Assembly (NCBI RefSeq): GCF_010894455.1
Contig: NZ_JAAIXY010000003.1
Coordinates: 248,001 to 312,000 of the forward strand
Origin: Myxococcus eversor
GTDB taxonomy: Bacteria > Myxococcota > Myxococcia > Myxococcales > Myxococcaceae
Length of the DNA stretch: 64,000 nt
Reading direction: 5' to 3'
The notes beneath the pieces were generated by a model. That model ran no database searches, was not told the DNA's origin, and saw only the letters and a list, made by a program, of their open reading frames with translations. Made by a program: the position numbers and the translations under genes. This document shows positions 37,665-46,299 of the stretch, in pieces. Each line of letters starts with the position of its first letter. Positions within the stretch are counted from its first letter, which is position 1.

Positions 37665-39326
37665 ATGGCCAAGCCCGTCATCCTCGCGGTGGACGACGAC
37701 ACGGAAGTGCTGCGCGCGGTGGAGCGCGACTTGCGGCGTCAGTACGGCCGCGAGTACCGCGTGCTGAGCGCGGACCGCGGTGAGTCCGCGCTGGAGACGG
37801 TGCGGCAACTGCGGCTGCGCGGAGACCCGATAGCGCTCTTCCTCGTCGACCAGCGCATGCCGGGCATGTCCGGCGTGGAGTTCCTGGAGCAGGCCAAGAC
37901 GCTCTACGACGAGGCCCGGCGCGTGCTGCTCACCGCCTACGCCGACACGCAGGCCGCCATCCACGCCATCAACGAGGTGCGGCTGGACCACTACCTGCTC
38001 AAGCCGTGGGAGCCTCCCGAGGAGCGCCTCTATCCGGTGCTGACGGACCTGCTGGAGGAGTGGTGGGCCCACCACCCGCCGACCTTCGAGGGCATCCGCG
38101 TGCTGGGCAACCGCTGGGCCCCCCGCTCCCACGCGCTGCGGGACTTCCTGGGCAGCAACCAGGTGCCCTACCAGTGGCTCGACGTGGAGGGCAGCGACGA
38201 GGGCCGGCTCCTGCTCGCCCAGGCCGGCGGCGCGGCCGTGGAGAAGCTGCCCCTGGTCCTCTTCCCGGATGGCACGCGGCTGATGGGCCCGTCCACGCTG
38301 GAGGTGGCCGAGCGCATCGGCCTGAAGGTCCGCGCCACCAAGCCCTTCTACGATTTGGTCATCATCGGCGGAGGCCCCGCGGGGCTCGCCGCCGCCGTGT
38401 ACGGCGCTTCCGAGGGACTGAGCACCGTCATGGTGGAGCGCAGCGCGCCGGGCGGACAGGCGGGCACCAGCTCGCGCATCGAAAACTACCTGGGCTTCCC
38501 CGCGGGCCTGAGCGGCGCGGACCTGGCGCGGCGCGCGGTGACACAGGCGGCGCGCTTCGGCGTCGAAATCCTCACGCCCCAGGAGGTGAGCGGCCTGCGC
38601 GTGGAGGACCCATACCGCATCGTCACCCTGGCGGACGGGACGGAGCTGAGCTGTCACGCGCTGCTGCTCGCCATGGGTGTGCAGTGGAAGAAGCTGGAGA
38701 CGCCCGGCATGGAGGCGCTCACCGGCGCGGGCGTCTACTACGGCTCGTCGCGCACGGAGGCGGTGTCCTGCAAGGAAGAGGACGTCTTCATCATCGGCGG
38801 CGCCAACTCGGCGGGACAGGCCGCGCTCTACTTCGCGCAGTTCGCCCGCCAGGTGACGCTGGTGGTGCGCGGTGACTCGCTGGACAGGGGCATGTCCCAC
38901 TACCTCGTCGAGCAGGTGCGCTCCCTGCCCAACGTCACCGTGCTGCTCGACACCGAGGTGACGCGCGTGGAGGGCGGCACCCACCTGGAGCGCGTCACCC
39001 TGACGACGCGGGGACAGCCCGAGCGCACCGTGCCCGCCAGCACGCTGTTCGTGATGATTGGCGCCGTGCCCCGGACGGAGTGGCTGGACGGACTGGTGGC
39101 CCGGGACACTCGAGGCTACGTCCTCACCGGACCGGACCTGATGCCCGGAGGCCAGCGCCCCAAGGGCTGGAAGCCGGACCGTCCGCCGTTCCTCCTGGAG
39201 ACGAGCGTGCCGGGCATCTTCGCCGCGGGCGACGTGCGCCATGCCTCCATCAAGCGCGTGGCGTCCGGCGTGGGCGAGGGCTCCATCGCCATCTCCTTCA
39301 TCCACCAATACCTGAGTGAGGTGTGA
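37665..39326 (+). CDS. Response regulator fused to thioredoxin-reductase-like flavoprotein
   Basis: A 553-residue fusion. Residues 1-130 are a CheY-type receiver: Asp10-12, phospho-Asp62 in FLVDQRMPG and Lys in HYLLKPW. Residues 140-225 form a thioredoxin-like or linker section (VLGNRWAPRSHALRDFLGSNQ). From 229 on is a TrxB-like FAD/NADPH oxidoreductase: LVIIGGGPAGLAAAVYG, second Rossmann motif VFIIGGANSAGQAALYF, C-terminal FAD motif GIFAAGDVRHASIKRVA. The redox CxxC of TrxB is absent: the site reads AVSCKEED, with one Cys. So it probably is not a classical thioredoxin reductase. The three kinases that follow could phosphorylate its receiver. Such fusions are known in other bacteria beside cNMP-binding kinases; their function is unclear. 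Confidence 0.85.
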   Translation: MAKPVILAVDDDTEVLRAVERDLRRQYGREYRVLSADRGESALETVRQLRLRGDPIALFLVDQRMPGMSGVEFLEQAKTLYDEARRVLLTAYADTQAAIHAINEVRLDHYLLKPWEPPEERLYPVLTDLLEEWWAHHPPTFEGIRVLGNRWAPRSHALRDFLGSNQVPYQWLDVEGSDEGRLLLAQAGGAAVEKLPLVLFPDGTRLMGPSTLEVAERIGLKVRATKPFYDLVIIGGGPAGLAAAVYGASEGLSTVMVERSAPGGQAGTSSRIENYLGFPAGLSGADLARRAVTQAARFGVEILTPQEVSGLRVEDPYRIVTLADGTELSCHALLLAMGVQWKKLETPGMEALTGAGVYYGSSRTEAVSCKEEDVFIIGGANSAGQAALYFAQFARQVTLVVRGDSLDRGMSHYLVEQVRSLPNVTVLLDTEVTRVEGGTHLERVTLTTRGQPERTVPASTLFVMIGAVPRTEWLDGLVARDTRGYVLTGPDLMPGGQRPKGWKPDRPPFLLETSVPGIFAAGDVRHASIKRVASGVGEGSIAISFIHQYLSEV

Positions 39327-39327
39327 C

Positions 39328-40365
39328 GTGTCCGCGGACGTGATGGAGCCTCAGGAACGGCTGAGATGCCTGGAAGGCACGCTGCTGCGCCAGGAGAAGC
39401 TGGCCGCGCTCGGGCGCCATGCGGCGGGACTCGCGCACGAGATGAACAACCCCGCCTCCGCGGGCCGCCGCGCCACCGAGCAGCTCACCCTGGCCATGGA
39501 CGCACAGGAGGATTTGTCGCTGGCGCTGGAGCGCTGGAAGCTGACGGAGGCCCAGCGCCTGCTGCTGCTGCGCACCTGCCGACAGAGCCAGGGCCGGGGC
39601 GCCACCCGGGACATGGACCCGCTGACGCGCGGTGACGCGGAGGACGCGCTGGCGACGTGGATGGACGCGCGCGGCGTGGTGAACGCGTGGGATTTGGCCC
39701 CCACGCTGCTGGACGCGGCCATCGACCAGGAGAAGCTGGAGGCGATTGCCCAGGCGCTCCCCGCCGACGCGCTGCCGGACTCGCTCGCGTGGCTGGAGGC
39801 GCTGGTGCGCACGCGGGCGCTGCTCGCGGAGGTGAAGCAGAGCACCACGCGCCTGTCGGAGCTGGCCGGCGCCGTGAAGTCCTACACCCACGCGGGCAAG
39901 GAGCAGCCCGAGCCCGTGGACGTGCACGAGGGCCTGGAGAACACGCTGCTCCTGCTCAACTACAAGCTGAAGCACGGCGTCGAGGTGAAGCGCGAGTACG
40001 ACCGCGAGCTGCCGCGCGTCCAGGCCCTGCCCGGCATGCTGAACCACGTGTGGACCAACCTCGTCGACAACGCCATCGACGCCATGGGCGGCAAGGGGCA
40101 CCTCACCGTGCGCACCGCGAAGGACGGCGGCTTCCTGCTCGTGGAGGTGGTGGACGACGGGCCCGGCGTCCCGCCCGATTTGCTGCCGCGCATCTGGGAG
40201 CCCTTCTTCACCACCAAGCCCATGGGGCATGGCACCGGACTCGGCCTGGACATCACCCGCCGCATCGTCGTGGACCGGCACCACGGCGACGTGCGCGTGG
40301 AGTCGAAGCCCGGGCGCACGTCCTTCCAGGTGAGGCTGCCGCTGGAGCAGCCACCGTCCGCGTAG
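39328..40365 (+). CDS. Sensor histidine kinase A (short, soluble)
   Basis: A 345-residue soluble kinase without an input domain. The H-box is AAGLAHEMNNPAS with phospho-acceptor His37. A conserved middle region follows (DAEDALATWMDARGVVNAWD, about 105-125), and the HATPase domain has the N-box VDNAIDAMGG, the G1 box VVDDGPGVPP, and GTGLGLDITRRIV. The GTG at 39328, behind GTGAGG, fits best; an upstream GTG at 39316 overlaps the previous gene and an ATG at 39343 has no site. The stop of the flavoprotein gene lies just upstream, so both are probably one transcript, with the receiver as natural partner. It converges on kinase B with a 3-nt gap. Confidence 0.88.
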   Translation: MSADVMEPQERLRCLEGTLLRQEKLAALGRHAAGLAHEMNNPASAGRRATEQLTLAMDAQEDLSLALERWKLTEAQRLLLLRTCRQSQGRGATRDMDPLTRGDAEDALATWMDARGVVNAWDLAPTLLDAAIDQEKLEAIAQALPADALPDSLAWLEALVRTRALLAEVKQSTTRLSELAGAVKSYTHAGKEQPEPVDVHEGLENTLLLLNYKLKHGVEVKREYDRELPRVQALPGMLNHVWTNLVDNAIDAMGGKGHLTVRTAKDGGFLLVEVVDDGPGVPPDLLPRIWEPFFTTKPMGHGTGLGLDITRRIVVDRHHGDVRVESKPGRTSFQVRLPLEQPPSA

Positions 40366-40368
40366 AGG

Positions 40369-41874
40369 CTACGCGCCGCGCAGCGCCTCCAGCTCCGTGG
40401 GCCGTCGTGGCGTGGACTCGGACGCGCGTGGACGCGCGGGCTCGGGGATGAAGGCCCCGTCGAGCTCAAGGGGCAGGCGGACCCGGAAGCGCGTCTCGCC
40501 CGGCCGCGAGGTGACGACCACTTCGCCCCGGTGCAACGTGGACACGACGCGGTGGGTGACGCTCAGCCCCAGGCCGGTGCCCTCGCCCACGCCTTTCGTG
40601 GTGAAGAACGGGTCGAAGACGCGGGGCAGGATTTCCTCGGGGATGCCGGGCCCGTCGTCCACCACCTCCACCACCACGTGGTCCCCATCGCCGCGCGTGC
40701 GCAAGAGCAGCGTCCCTCCGCCGTTCTGCTTGATGGCATCTGCCGCGTTCTCGATGAGGCTGGTCCACACCTGGTTCAACTCCGTGCCGTACGCGGTGAT
40801 GGTCGGCAGGCTCCGGTCGTAGTCCCGCTCCACCCGTACCCCGCGCAGCCGGTGGCCCAGCACGGCCAGGGTGCTCTCCAGCCCCTCGTGCACGTCTACG
40901 CGTTGCAGCGGCGCTTCATCCAGGTACGTGTACGCCCGGGCCGCGTTCACCAGCGCGGCGATGCGTCCCCCCGCCTGCCCCACCTCGTCGAGCAGCACCG
41001 CGATTCCCCGCGTCGCGGCCACCCAGCGCAGCGTGCCCTTCAACACGTCGCCCTGGAGCGACTCCAGCTCGTGCTCCAGTCGCTCCAGCGACAGCCCCGC
41101 CTCCACCAGCTCCGGTGCCAGCACCCACGCGTCTTCCACGCCGCGCGCGCCCAGCCACCGCGCCAGCGCGTCCTCCGCGTCGCCCCGGTCCAGGGGACTG
41201 CGGGAGACGGGCTCCAACGAGGCGCGAGACTCCAGCGCCCGCACCTGGGGCTCGGACAGCGTGCGACAGTCCAGGGAGAGCGCCAGCGAGGGCAGCTCAC
41301 CCAACCGCTCCCCCAGCTCGCGCACGCCGCGCATCACCGCCGACGCGGGGTTGTTCAGCTCATGGGCCAGCCCCGCCGCCAGCGTGCCGAGCGACGCCAG
41401 CTTCTCCTGCTGGAGCGAGATGGACTGGAGCGTCTTCATGCGCTCGCCCATCGTCCGGAGAATCTCCCGGTTCGCCGTGGGGCAATCCGCGAGCATCCGC
41501 CAGAAGGCCTGGTGGCTGAGCCGCACCAGCCGACACTCGGAGATGGCGCGGCTGCTGGCGAGGAAGCGCTGGCCGAGCAGCAGCGGCACCTCTCCGAAGA
41601 ACTCTCCAGCCCGGAACACGGAGACGAGCATCTCCACGCCGCCCATCGTCCGGGTGATGCGCAGCTCTCCCTTCAGGATGAGGAAGAAGGCGGCGGCCTC
41701 TCCCTCGTGGGCCAGCCAGTCCTGGGGCTGGAGCTCCAGGTACGAGGCCTCGGCGCGCAGCCGCTCGGCCTCCTCGGGGTCCACGTCGGTGAAGAGGGAG
41801 ACGGTGCGCAGCTCCGCCAGGAAGAGGGCCGCCGGGTCCTCCATGCGCGGAGGGGGAGCGGCGTGCGAGTCCAT
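40369..41874 (-). CDS. Sensor histidine kinase B with cNMP-binding domain
   Basis: A 501-residue kinase. The N-terminus is a cyclic-nucleotide-binding (CRP-like) domain: RTVSLFTDVDPEEAERLRAE, then FRAGEFFGEVPLLLG, with FLASSRAISECRLVRLS, as in CRP domains. The H-box is GLAHELNNPAS with His171. The shared middle block DAEDALARWLGARGVEDAWV and the HATPase motifs (ENAADAIKQNGGG, VDDGPGIPEEI, GTGLGLSVTHRVV) follow. The GEFFGE signature is right for cAMP-type binding, but the Arg needed for phosphate contact is not clearly placed. The ATG at 41874 follows AAGGAG. It faces kinase A and is divergent from kinase C across a 283-bp gap. Confidence 0.88.
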   Translation of the reverse strand: MDSHAAPPPRMEDPAALFLAELRTVSLFTDVDPEEAERLRAEASYLELQPQDWLAHEGEAAAFFLILKGELRITRTMGGVEMLVSVFRAGEFFGEVPLLLGQRFLASSRAISECRLVRLSHQAFWRMLADCPTANREILRTMGERMKTLQSISLQQEKLASLGTLAAGLAHELNNPASAVMRGVRELGERLGELPSLALSLDCRTLSEPQVRALESRASLEPVSRSPLDRGDAEDALARWLGARGVEDAWVLAPELVEAGLSLERLEHELESLQGDVLKGTLRWVAATRGIAVLLDEVGQAGGRIAALVNAARAYTYLDEAPLQRVDVHEGLESTLAVLGHRLRGVRVERDYDRSLPTITAYGTELNQVWTSLIENAADAIKQNGGGTLLLRTRGDGDHVVVEVVDDGPGIPEEILPRVFDPFFTTKGVGEGTGLGLSVTHRVVSTLHRGEVVVTSRPGETRFRVRLPLELDGAFIPEPARPRASESTPRRPTELEALRGA

Positions 41875-42157
41875 GCGGAGCTCCTTCGTGCGAGGGTTCC
41901 CCCAACATTGCGTCCCGCCGGCGAGTCCCGCTTCCTCGCGCGCTCCGTCGTCCGCCACCCTGCCTGACATGCGGCGACCGGGAGCCGGACAGGCGGGCGG
42001 TGGCCGCCTGCTCCTTTGTCACGGAAAGCCACCCCAAGGGCCCGAAGGCGCCGGGCGCGTACAGCGCTTGCATCCCGGAGTCCATGTCGATTCCGGGGCC
42101 ACGGGGTCATCCGGAGATGGACACCCTTCCTCGGACCCAGGCAGCATCCGAAGGGAC

Positions 42158-43546
42158 ATGGGAAGCGAGGACATCGTCACAGCGCTGCGCCGGGTACCGT
42201 TGTTTTCCCGGCTGGGCGACGAGCAGCTCCACTGGGTGGCCAGTCATGGGCGCCAGCTTCACTTCGCCGCCGGGACTCGGGTCGCCGCGCAGGGAGACCC
42301 CGCCGACGGCCTGTCCGTCATCCTCGAAGGGCGCACGGTGTGGTCCCGCCGCGTGGGAGACCAGGTGGCCCCCACGGGCGCGCTGGACGCGGGCGACATC
42401 TTCGGAGAGTTGATCCTCTTCCTGAACTCCCCCTACCCCACCACCGGCCACGCGCAGACGGACGTGCGCTTGCTGAGGTTGGAGCCCGCCGCCTTCTGGG
42501 AGCTGCTGCGCCTGGCGCCCTCGTTGGGACGGGGGCTCATGGAGGTCGCCGCCCAGCGCACCCAGCCGCAGGAGGTGGTGTCCACCCAGCAGCCCGGTCC
42601 GGCGACGCCGGGGCAGATGGTGGCGGGACTCGCGCCGGAGCTGGGCAATCCGGCGACGGCGGCGAACCGGAGCGCGACGCGGCTGCGCGAGACGCTGCGG
42701 CTGGTGTCCGCGCGGGCCATGGCGCTGGGGCAGCACGGCCTGTCCTCGGCGCAGCGCGGCGCGTTGCTCGCGCTGCCTCGGGAGGCCGCCGACCGGGGCC
42801 GGGCCACTCCCGCGCTGGAGCCGCTCGCGCGGACGCGGCGCGAGGAGGAAGTGGGTACGTGGCTGGAGCTTCGCGGCATGTCGGACGCGTGGGACGTCGC
42901 GCCGGCGCTGGTGGCCTCCGGGCTGGACGTGGAGTGGCTGGACTCGGTGGCGCGCCGGGTGGGCGAGGCGCTGCTGCGGGACACGCTCTCCTGGCTGGTG
43001 GCCGCGGTGAGCGGCGACGTGCTGCTGGCGGAGGTCGAGCGCGGCAGTGCCCGCGTCTCCTCGCTCGTCGAGGGCGTGAAGGCGTACAGCTTCATCGACC
43101 GGAGGCCGGCCACGGAGGTGGACGTGCACGACGGCCTGGAGAACGCGTTGCTCGCGCTGCGCCACCGCCTGGAGGGCGGCCACGTCACCGTGGAGCGACA
43201 GTTCGACCGGGAGGCACCGAAGCTGCGCGCGGAGGGTGCCGCGCTGGACGAGGTGTGGACGCAGTTGGTGCTCAACGCGCTGGAGGCGCTGGGTGAGCGC
43301 GGCGGGACGTTGAAGCTGCGCACCTGGACGGAGGCCGGGCAGGTGGTGGCGGAAGTGGCGGACGACGGGCCTGGGATTCCCAGGGACTTGATGCCGCGCA
43401 TCTTCGAGCCCTTCTTCAGCACGAAGCCGAACGCGGCGGGGCTGGGGTTGGACATCAGCCGGCGCATCGTCGAGCGGCACGGCGGCGACGTGCGCGTGCT
43501 CTCCGAGCCGGGACACACGCGGGTGCAGGTGCGGCTGCCCGCGTAG
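42158..43546 (+). CDS. Degenerate histidine kinase C with cNMP-binding domain (phospho-His missing)
   Basis: A 462-residue paralogue of kinase B. The N-terminal cNMP-binding-like domain is seen (VPLFSRLGDEQLHWVASHG, FGELILFLNSPYP). The H-box reads AGLAPELGNPAT: Pro160 replaces the phospho-acceptor His, while the HATPase domain is intact (LNALEALGERGG, ADDGPGIPRDL, GLGLDISRRIV). The shared middle block EEEVGTWLELRGMSDAWDVA is present. It therefore should bind ATP but cannot autophosphorylate by the usual route; it may act as an allosteric partner or be decaying. The ATG at 42158 has AAGGG only 2 nt away. The open frame continues far upstream but without kinase-like sequence. Confidence 0.85.
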   Translation: MGSEDIVTALRRVPLFSRLGDEQLHWVASHGRQLHFAAGTRVAAQGDPADGLSVILEGRTVWSRRVGDQVAPTGALDAGDIFGELILFLNSPYPTTGHAQTDVRLLRLEPAAFWELLRLAPSLGRGLMEVAAQRTQPQEVVSTQQPGPATPGQMVAGLAPELGNPATAANRSATRLRETLRLVSARAMALGQHGLSSAQRGALLALPREAADRGRATPALEPLARTRREEEVGTWLELRGMSDAWDVAPALVASGLDVEWLDSVARRVGEALLRDTLSWLVAAVSGDVLLAEVERGSARVSSLVEGVKAYSFIDRRPATEVDVHDGLENALLALRHRLEGGHVTVERQFDREAPKLRAEGAALDEVWTQLVLNALEALGERGGTLKLRTWTEAGQVVAEVADDGPGIPRDLMPRIFEPFFSTKPNAAGLGLDISRRIVERHGGDVRVLSEPGHTRVQVRLPA

Positions 43547-43717
43547 CGCGCGCTCCGGGGGTGGGTGTCCTGCGCAGCACGCGCGGAGCATCCACCGGGA
43601 GACGGAAGACTGTCCTCGACGCTCGCGAGCGTCGTGCCGTGCACGCCCGTGTGGGTTCCCCCCTGGTTCGCGCGAGCCCACGCGGGTGGAGTGCTTCCCA
43701 GTCAGGGGGAGTACTTC

Positions 43718-44215
43718 ATGTCCGGCGAAATCCAGGGCGCCTGGTTCAAGGCCATCCTCGGCGCGATGACGGCGGCGTCTTCGCGCTTTCCCGCGCACCA
43801 GCGCACCATCAACAGCATGCGTGAGGACACGTGGTACGCGTGGGAGGACTACGTGCGCATGACGGGGGAGCTGCACGTGGCGCTGGGAGACCGGGCGGTG
43901 GAGGCCATCGCCCAGCGCTCGGCGATGCGCACGCTGCCGCTGGCGCGGGCGCGGGGGTTCGACTCGGTGGAGAAGGTGTTCGGCGACTTCGACTCGGTGC
44001 TGCGCGCGATGGTGAAGGATTTGCCCGCGACGGACACCACGCGCACGGTGGCCTTCATGCCCCTGGCGGCGGAGCTGGAGAGTGGCTCGCGCCTGCCGGC
44101 CCCGTTGCTGCTGGGCACCTTCCGGGGGTTCCTGATGGGCTTCGGGAAGATTGTGACGGAGGCGAAGATGACGCCCCGGAACACGGTGCGGCGCTACTCG
44201 CTCAAGTGGATGTGA
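43718..44215 (+). CDS. Hypothetical protein, soluble
   Basis: A 165-residue protein with no recognisable motif. The ATG follows GGGGA by 7 nt; the longer frame to 43565 is shadow-like. It is mostly helical and basic, e.g. SRFPAHQRTINSMREDTWYA near the N-terminus and LLGTFRGFLMGFGKIVTEA near the C-terminus. It could be a small member of a myxobacterial paralogous family, but I cannot name one. It converges with the DUF2238 gene: the last 14 nt (44202-44215) lie within the end of that gene. Confidence 0.6.
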   Translation: MSGEIQGAWFKAILGAMTAASSRFPAHQRTINSMREDTWYAWEDYVRMTGELHVALGDRAVEAIAQRSAMRTLPLARARGFDSVEKVFGDFDSVLRAMVKDLPATDTTRTVAFMPLAAELESGSRLPAPLLLGTFRGFLMGFGKIVTEAKMTPRNTVRRYSLKWM

Positions 44216-44918
44216 GCTTCGCGCGGGTCACCAGTCGCTCCACGCTTCGCAGGTGGGCGCGGCCGAAGACGGCCATGGCGATGATGGCGCCGCAGAGGGC
44301 GAGGAACATGTCCCACTGGGCGTCCCAGATGTCGCCCTGGGTGCCGAGGAACGCGTCGCCGCCCGCGGGGTCCAGCGCGAGCGCGGCCCACCACTCCAGC
44401 AGTTCGTAGACGGCGCTGATGGCCAGCGCCACGGAGCCGGTGAGGAAGTTCAGCCAGCCGCCGCGACGCAGAGGGGTGGCGCGCAGGAGCACCTCGCGGA
44501 TGATGAACGCGGGGAAGAAGCCCTGCGCGAAGTGGCCGAGCCTGTCGTAGGGGTTGCGCGACAGGTGGAAGGTGTCTTTCGCCCAGTCGCCCAGGGGTGT
44601 GAGCGCATAGGTGTAGTAGCCGCCGTACGTCAGCACGAGCACGTGCAGGAAGACGCAGACGTAGACCCAGCGCGACATGGGGAAGCGGCGGAAGGTGGCG
44701 GCCAGCACGGCCATGCCGACGAGCCCGGGCCCCACTTCCAGGAGCCAGTTGAGCTTTCCCGCGGGGCTGAGGAACAGCGTGGCGATGAGGATGGGCGCCA
44801 GCACCGCCGCGAGAATCAACGGCGTGCGCGCCTCCACGCGCGTGCCTCGCACAGGGGCGAAGTACGGAGCGACGAAGTCGGCGGAGGGCGTCGAGGTCAG
44901 GGGAACCACGGGCTGCAT
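44202..44918 (-). CDS. DUF2238 (YjdF-like) inner-membrane protein
   Basis: A 238-residue multi-pass membrane protein of the DUF2238/YjdF family, function unknown. About five to six hydrophobic segments are visible. The family-typical block is [20 protein letters not shown], followed by [21 protein letters not shown] and then [19 protein letters not shown] and [20 protein letters not shown]. The conserved His, Asp and Glu in these blocks are notable for a membrane protein and may mark a metal or catalytic site. The start MQPVVPLT at 44918 is near a GAGG; the longer frame to 45014 lacks a site. Confidence 0.85.
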   Translation of the reverse strand: MQPVVPLTSTPSADFVAPYFAPVRGTRVEARTPLILAAVLAPILIATLFLSPAGKLNWLLEVGPGLVGMAVLAATFRRFPMSRWVYVCVFLHVLVLTYGGYYTYALTPLGDWAKDTFHLSRNPYDRLGHFAQGFFPAFIIREVLLRATPLRRGGWLNFLTGSVALAISAVYELLEWWAALALDPAGGDAFLGTQGDIWDAQWDMFLALCGAIIAMAVFGRAHLRSVERLVTRAKLTST

Positions 44919-45037
44919 CAAGGGGCCTCGTCTCGGGCGCGCCCGGACGTGAAGACCGGGCTGCGCGGATAGCATCGCATGTCCCTGGCGGACGCGGATG
45001 CACGCCGAGCCCACTGTCTCTGGCAGGCTGTACCACC

Positions 45038-46051
45038 ATGACGCGCATCGGAATCATCGGGACGAAGTGGGGGCGCATGCACGTGGGAGCCTTCCGCGCG
45101 GCGGGCGCGGACATCGCGGCCCTGTGCGGACGCGACCCGGTGGCCACCCGCGCCGTCGCCGAGCACGAGCACATTCCCCTGGCCACCACGGACGTGAAGC
45201 ACCTGTGCGCCGCCGTGGACGCGGTGGTCGTCGCCAGCCCGGACGCGGTGCACGCCGAACACGTGCTCGCCGCCCTGGACGCCGGTCGCCCGGTGCTGTG
45301 CGAGAAGCCCCTGGCTCGCACCGTCGAGGACGCACGCCTCCTGGCACGCCGCGCCCGCGAGGCCTCGACTCCCAGCGCCGTCAACTTCCCCTATCGCATG
45401 CTGCCGCCGCTTCGCGCCCTCAAGCATTGGCTCGAAGGGCGCCCCGTGCGCCACCTGGTCCTCACGCTGCGCAACGGCTTCATGCCCGTCGCCGACGAGC
45501 TCCCGGACGCTCCTCGCACGGGCGAGTCCGGTGACTGGGGCGGCCTCTCCCACGTCATCGACGCGGCCTTGTGGCTGACGGGACAGTCCCCCGTCTGGGT
45601 GCAGGCCACGCTCTCCGGCCGCCCCGTGCACACCGCCGCGCTTCACGTGGGACTCTCCTCCGGTGCCGTGATGGTGCTCACGCACGTCGCCTGTCCGGAG
45701 CCGGGCATCCACGGGGGCTGGACGCTGCTCGGCCAGGACTGGGAGGTGGGCTTCTCCGGTGGCTACGTGCCATCGCGCGAAGGCTGGTGCATCTCTCCGG
45801 TGCGAGCCTTCGAGCACGGCGCCTGGAAGGACATCGCCCCCGGCGTCGAACCCCGCTCCGGAGAGCCCGAGCCCTGGGCTCTCGCCCACGAGGAAGGCGC
45901 GCGCCGATTCCTCGGCCTGCTACATGGCGCGCCCCGCGACGGACTCGCCACCCTGGACGACGGCGCCATGGTGCAGGAGGTCATCGCGGCGGCGCTCCGC
46001 TCCCACGAGGAGCGCCGGAGGGTGCACGTGGACTCCTCCTCGGTGAAGTGA
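45038..46051 (+). CDS. Gfo/Idh/MocA-family oxidoreductase
   Basis: A 337-residue NAD(P)-dependent oxidoreductase for sugar or inositol-like substrates. The Rossmann motif is [20 protein letters not shown] (GxxGxxxG-like), and the family signature EKPLA appears in [17 protein letters not shown]. The catalytic-type Lys of EKP is present. The C-terminal alpha/beta domain contains [17 protein letters not shown], where the expected D-x-x-x-H/G-x-H cluster lies. The substrate cannot be told. It is divergent from the DUF2238 gene over 119 bp. Its stop is followed at once by the VOC remnant. Confidence 0.88.
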   Translation: MTRIGIIGTKWGRMHVGAFRAAGADIAALCGRDPVATRAVAEHEHIPLATTDVKHLCAAVDAVVVASPDAVHAEHVLAALDAGRPVLCEKPLARTVEDARLLARRAREASTPSAVNFPYRMLPPLRALKHWLEGRPVRHLVLTLRNGFMPVADELPDAPRTGESGDWGGLSHVIDAALWLTGQSPVWVQATLSGRPVHTAALHVGLSSGAVMVLTHVACPEPGIHGGWTLLGQDWEVGFSGGYVPSREGWCISPVRAFEHGAWKDIAPGVEPRSGEPEPWALAHEEGARRFLGLLHGAPRDGLATLDDGAMVQEVIAAALRSHEERRRVHVDSSSVK

Positions 46052-46099
46052 GGGACGAATCGTGACGGCGGACCCTCGCTCCGGGCCGTTGGGGCAGGC

Positions 46100-46219
46100 A
46101 AGGTGGCGCCGGGCGGCAAGGTCCACGTGAAGCCCACCGACTCGCCCCATGGCCGCTTCTGCGTGGTGACGGACCCCCTGGGAGCCGCCTTCACCGTCAT
46201 CGCGCCGAGCCAGCCCTAG
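46100..46219 (+). pseudogene. C-terminal remnant of a VOC/glyoxalase-family gene
   Basis: Frame +, ending in TAG at 46217-46219, reads KVAPGGKVHVKPTDSPHGRF followed by CVVTDPLGAAFTVIAPSQP. This is the C-terminal strand pattern of VOC-superfamily (glyoxalase/bleomycin-resistance) proteins, where GGK...PTD(V/S)P.GRF..V.DP.GA.F.VI is typical. No N-terminal half or start is present: 49 nt upstream is the stop of the oxidoreductase gene, in the same frame. It is therefore a truncated relic, not a working gene. A small start within (GTG) is possible but would make a fragment only. Confidence 0.65.
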
Positions 46220-46299
46220 TCGAGGCCTGTCGGACCCAAGCCATTGCGTGGGCACCCGCGTTTTCGCTTCCACGCGGTGCCCACTAAAGTACCGGACGA

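Noticed and set aside
40871-42157. In-frame upstream extension of kinase C, giving an 891-residue protein
   Set aside because: The extension is antisense to kinase B and Ser/Arg-rich; kinase C homology starts near 42158.
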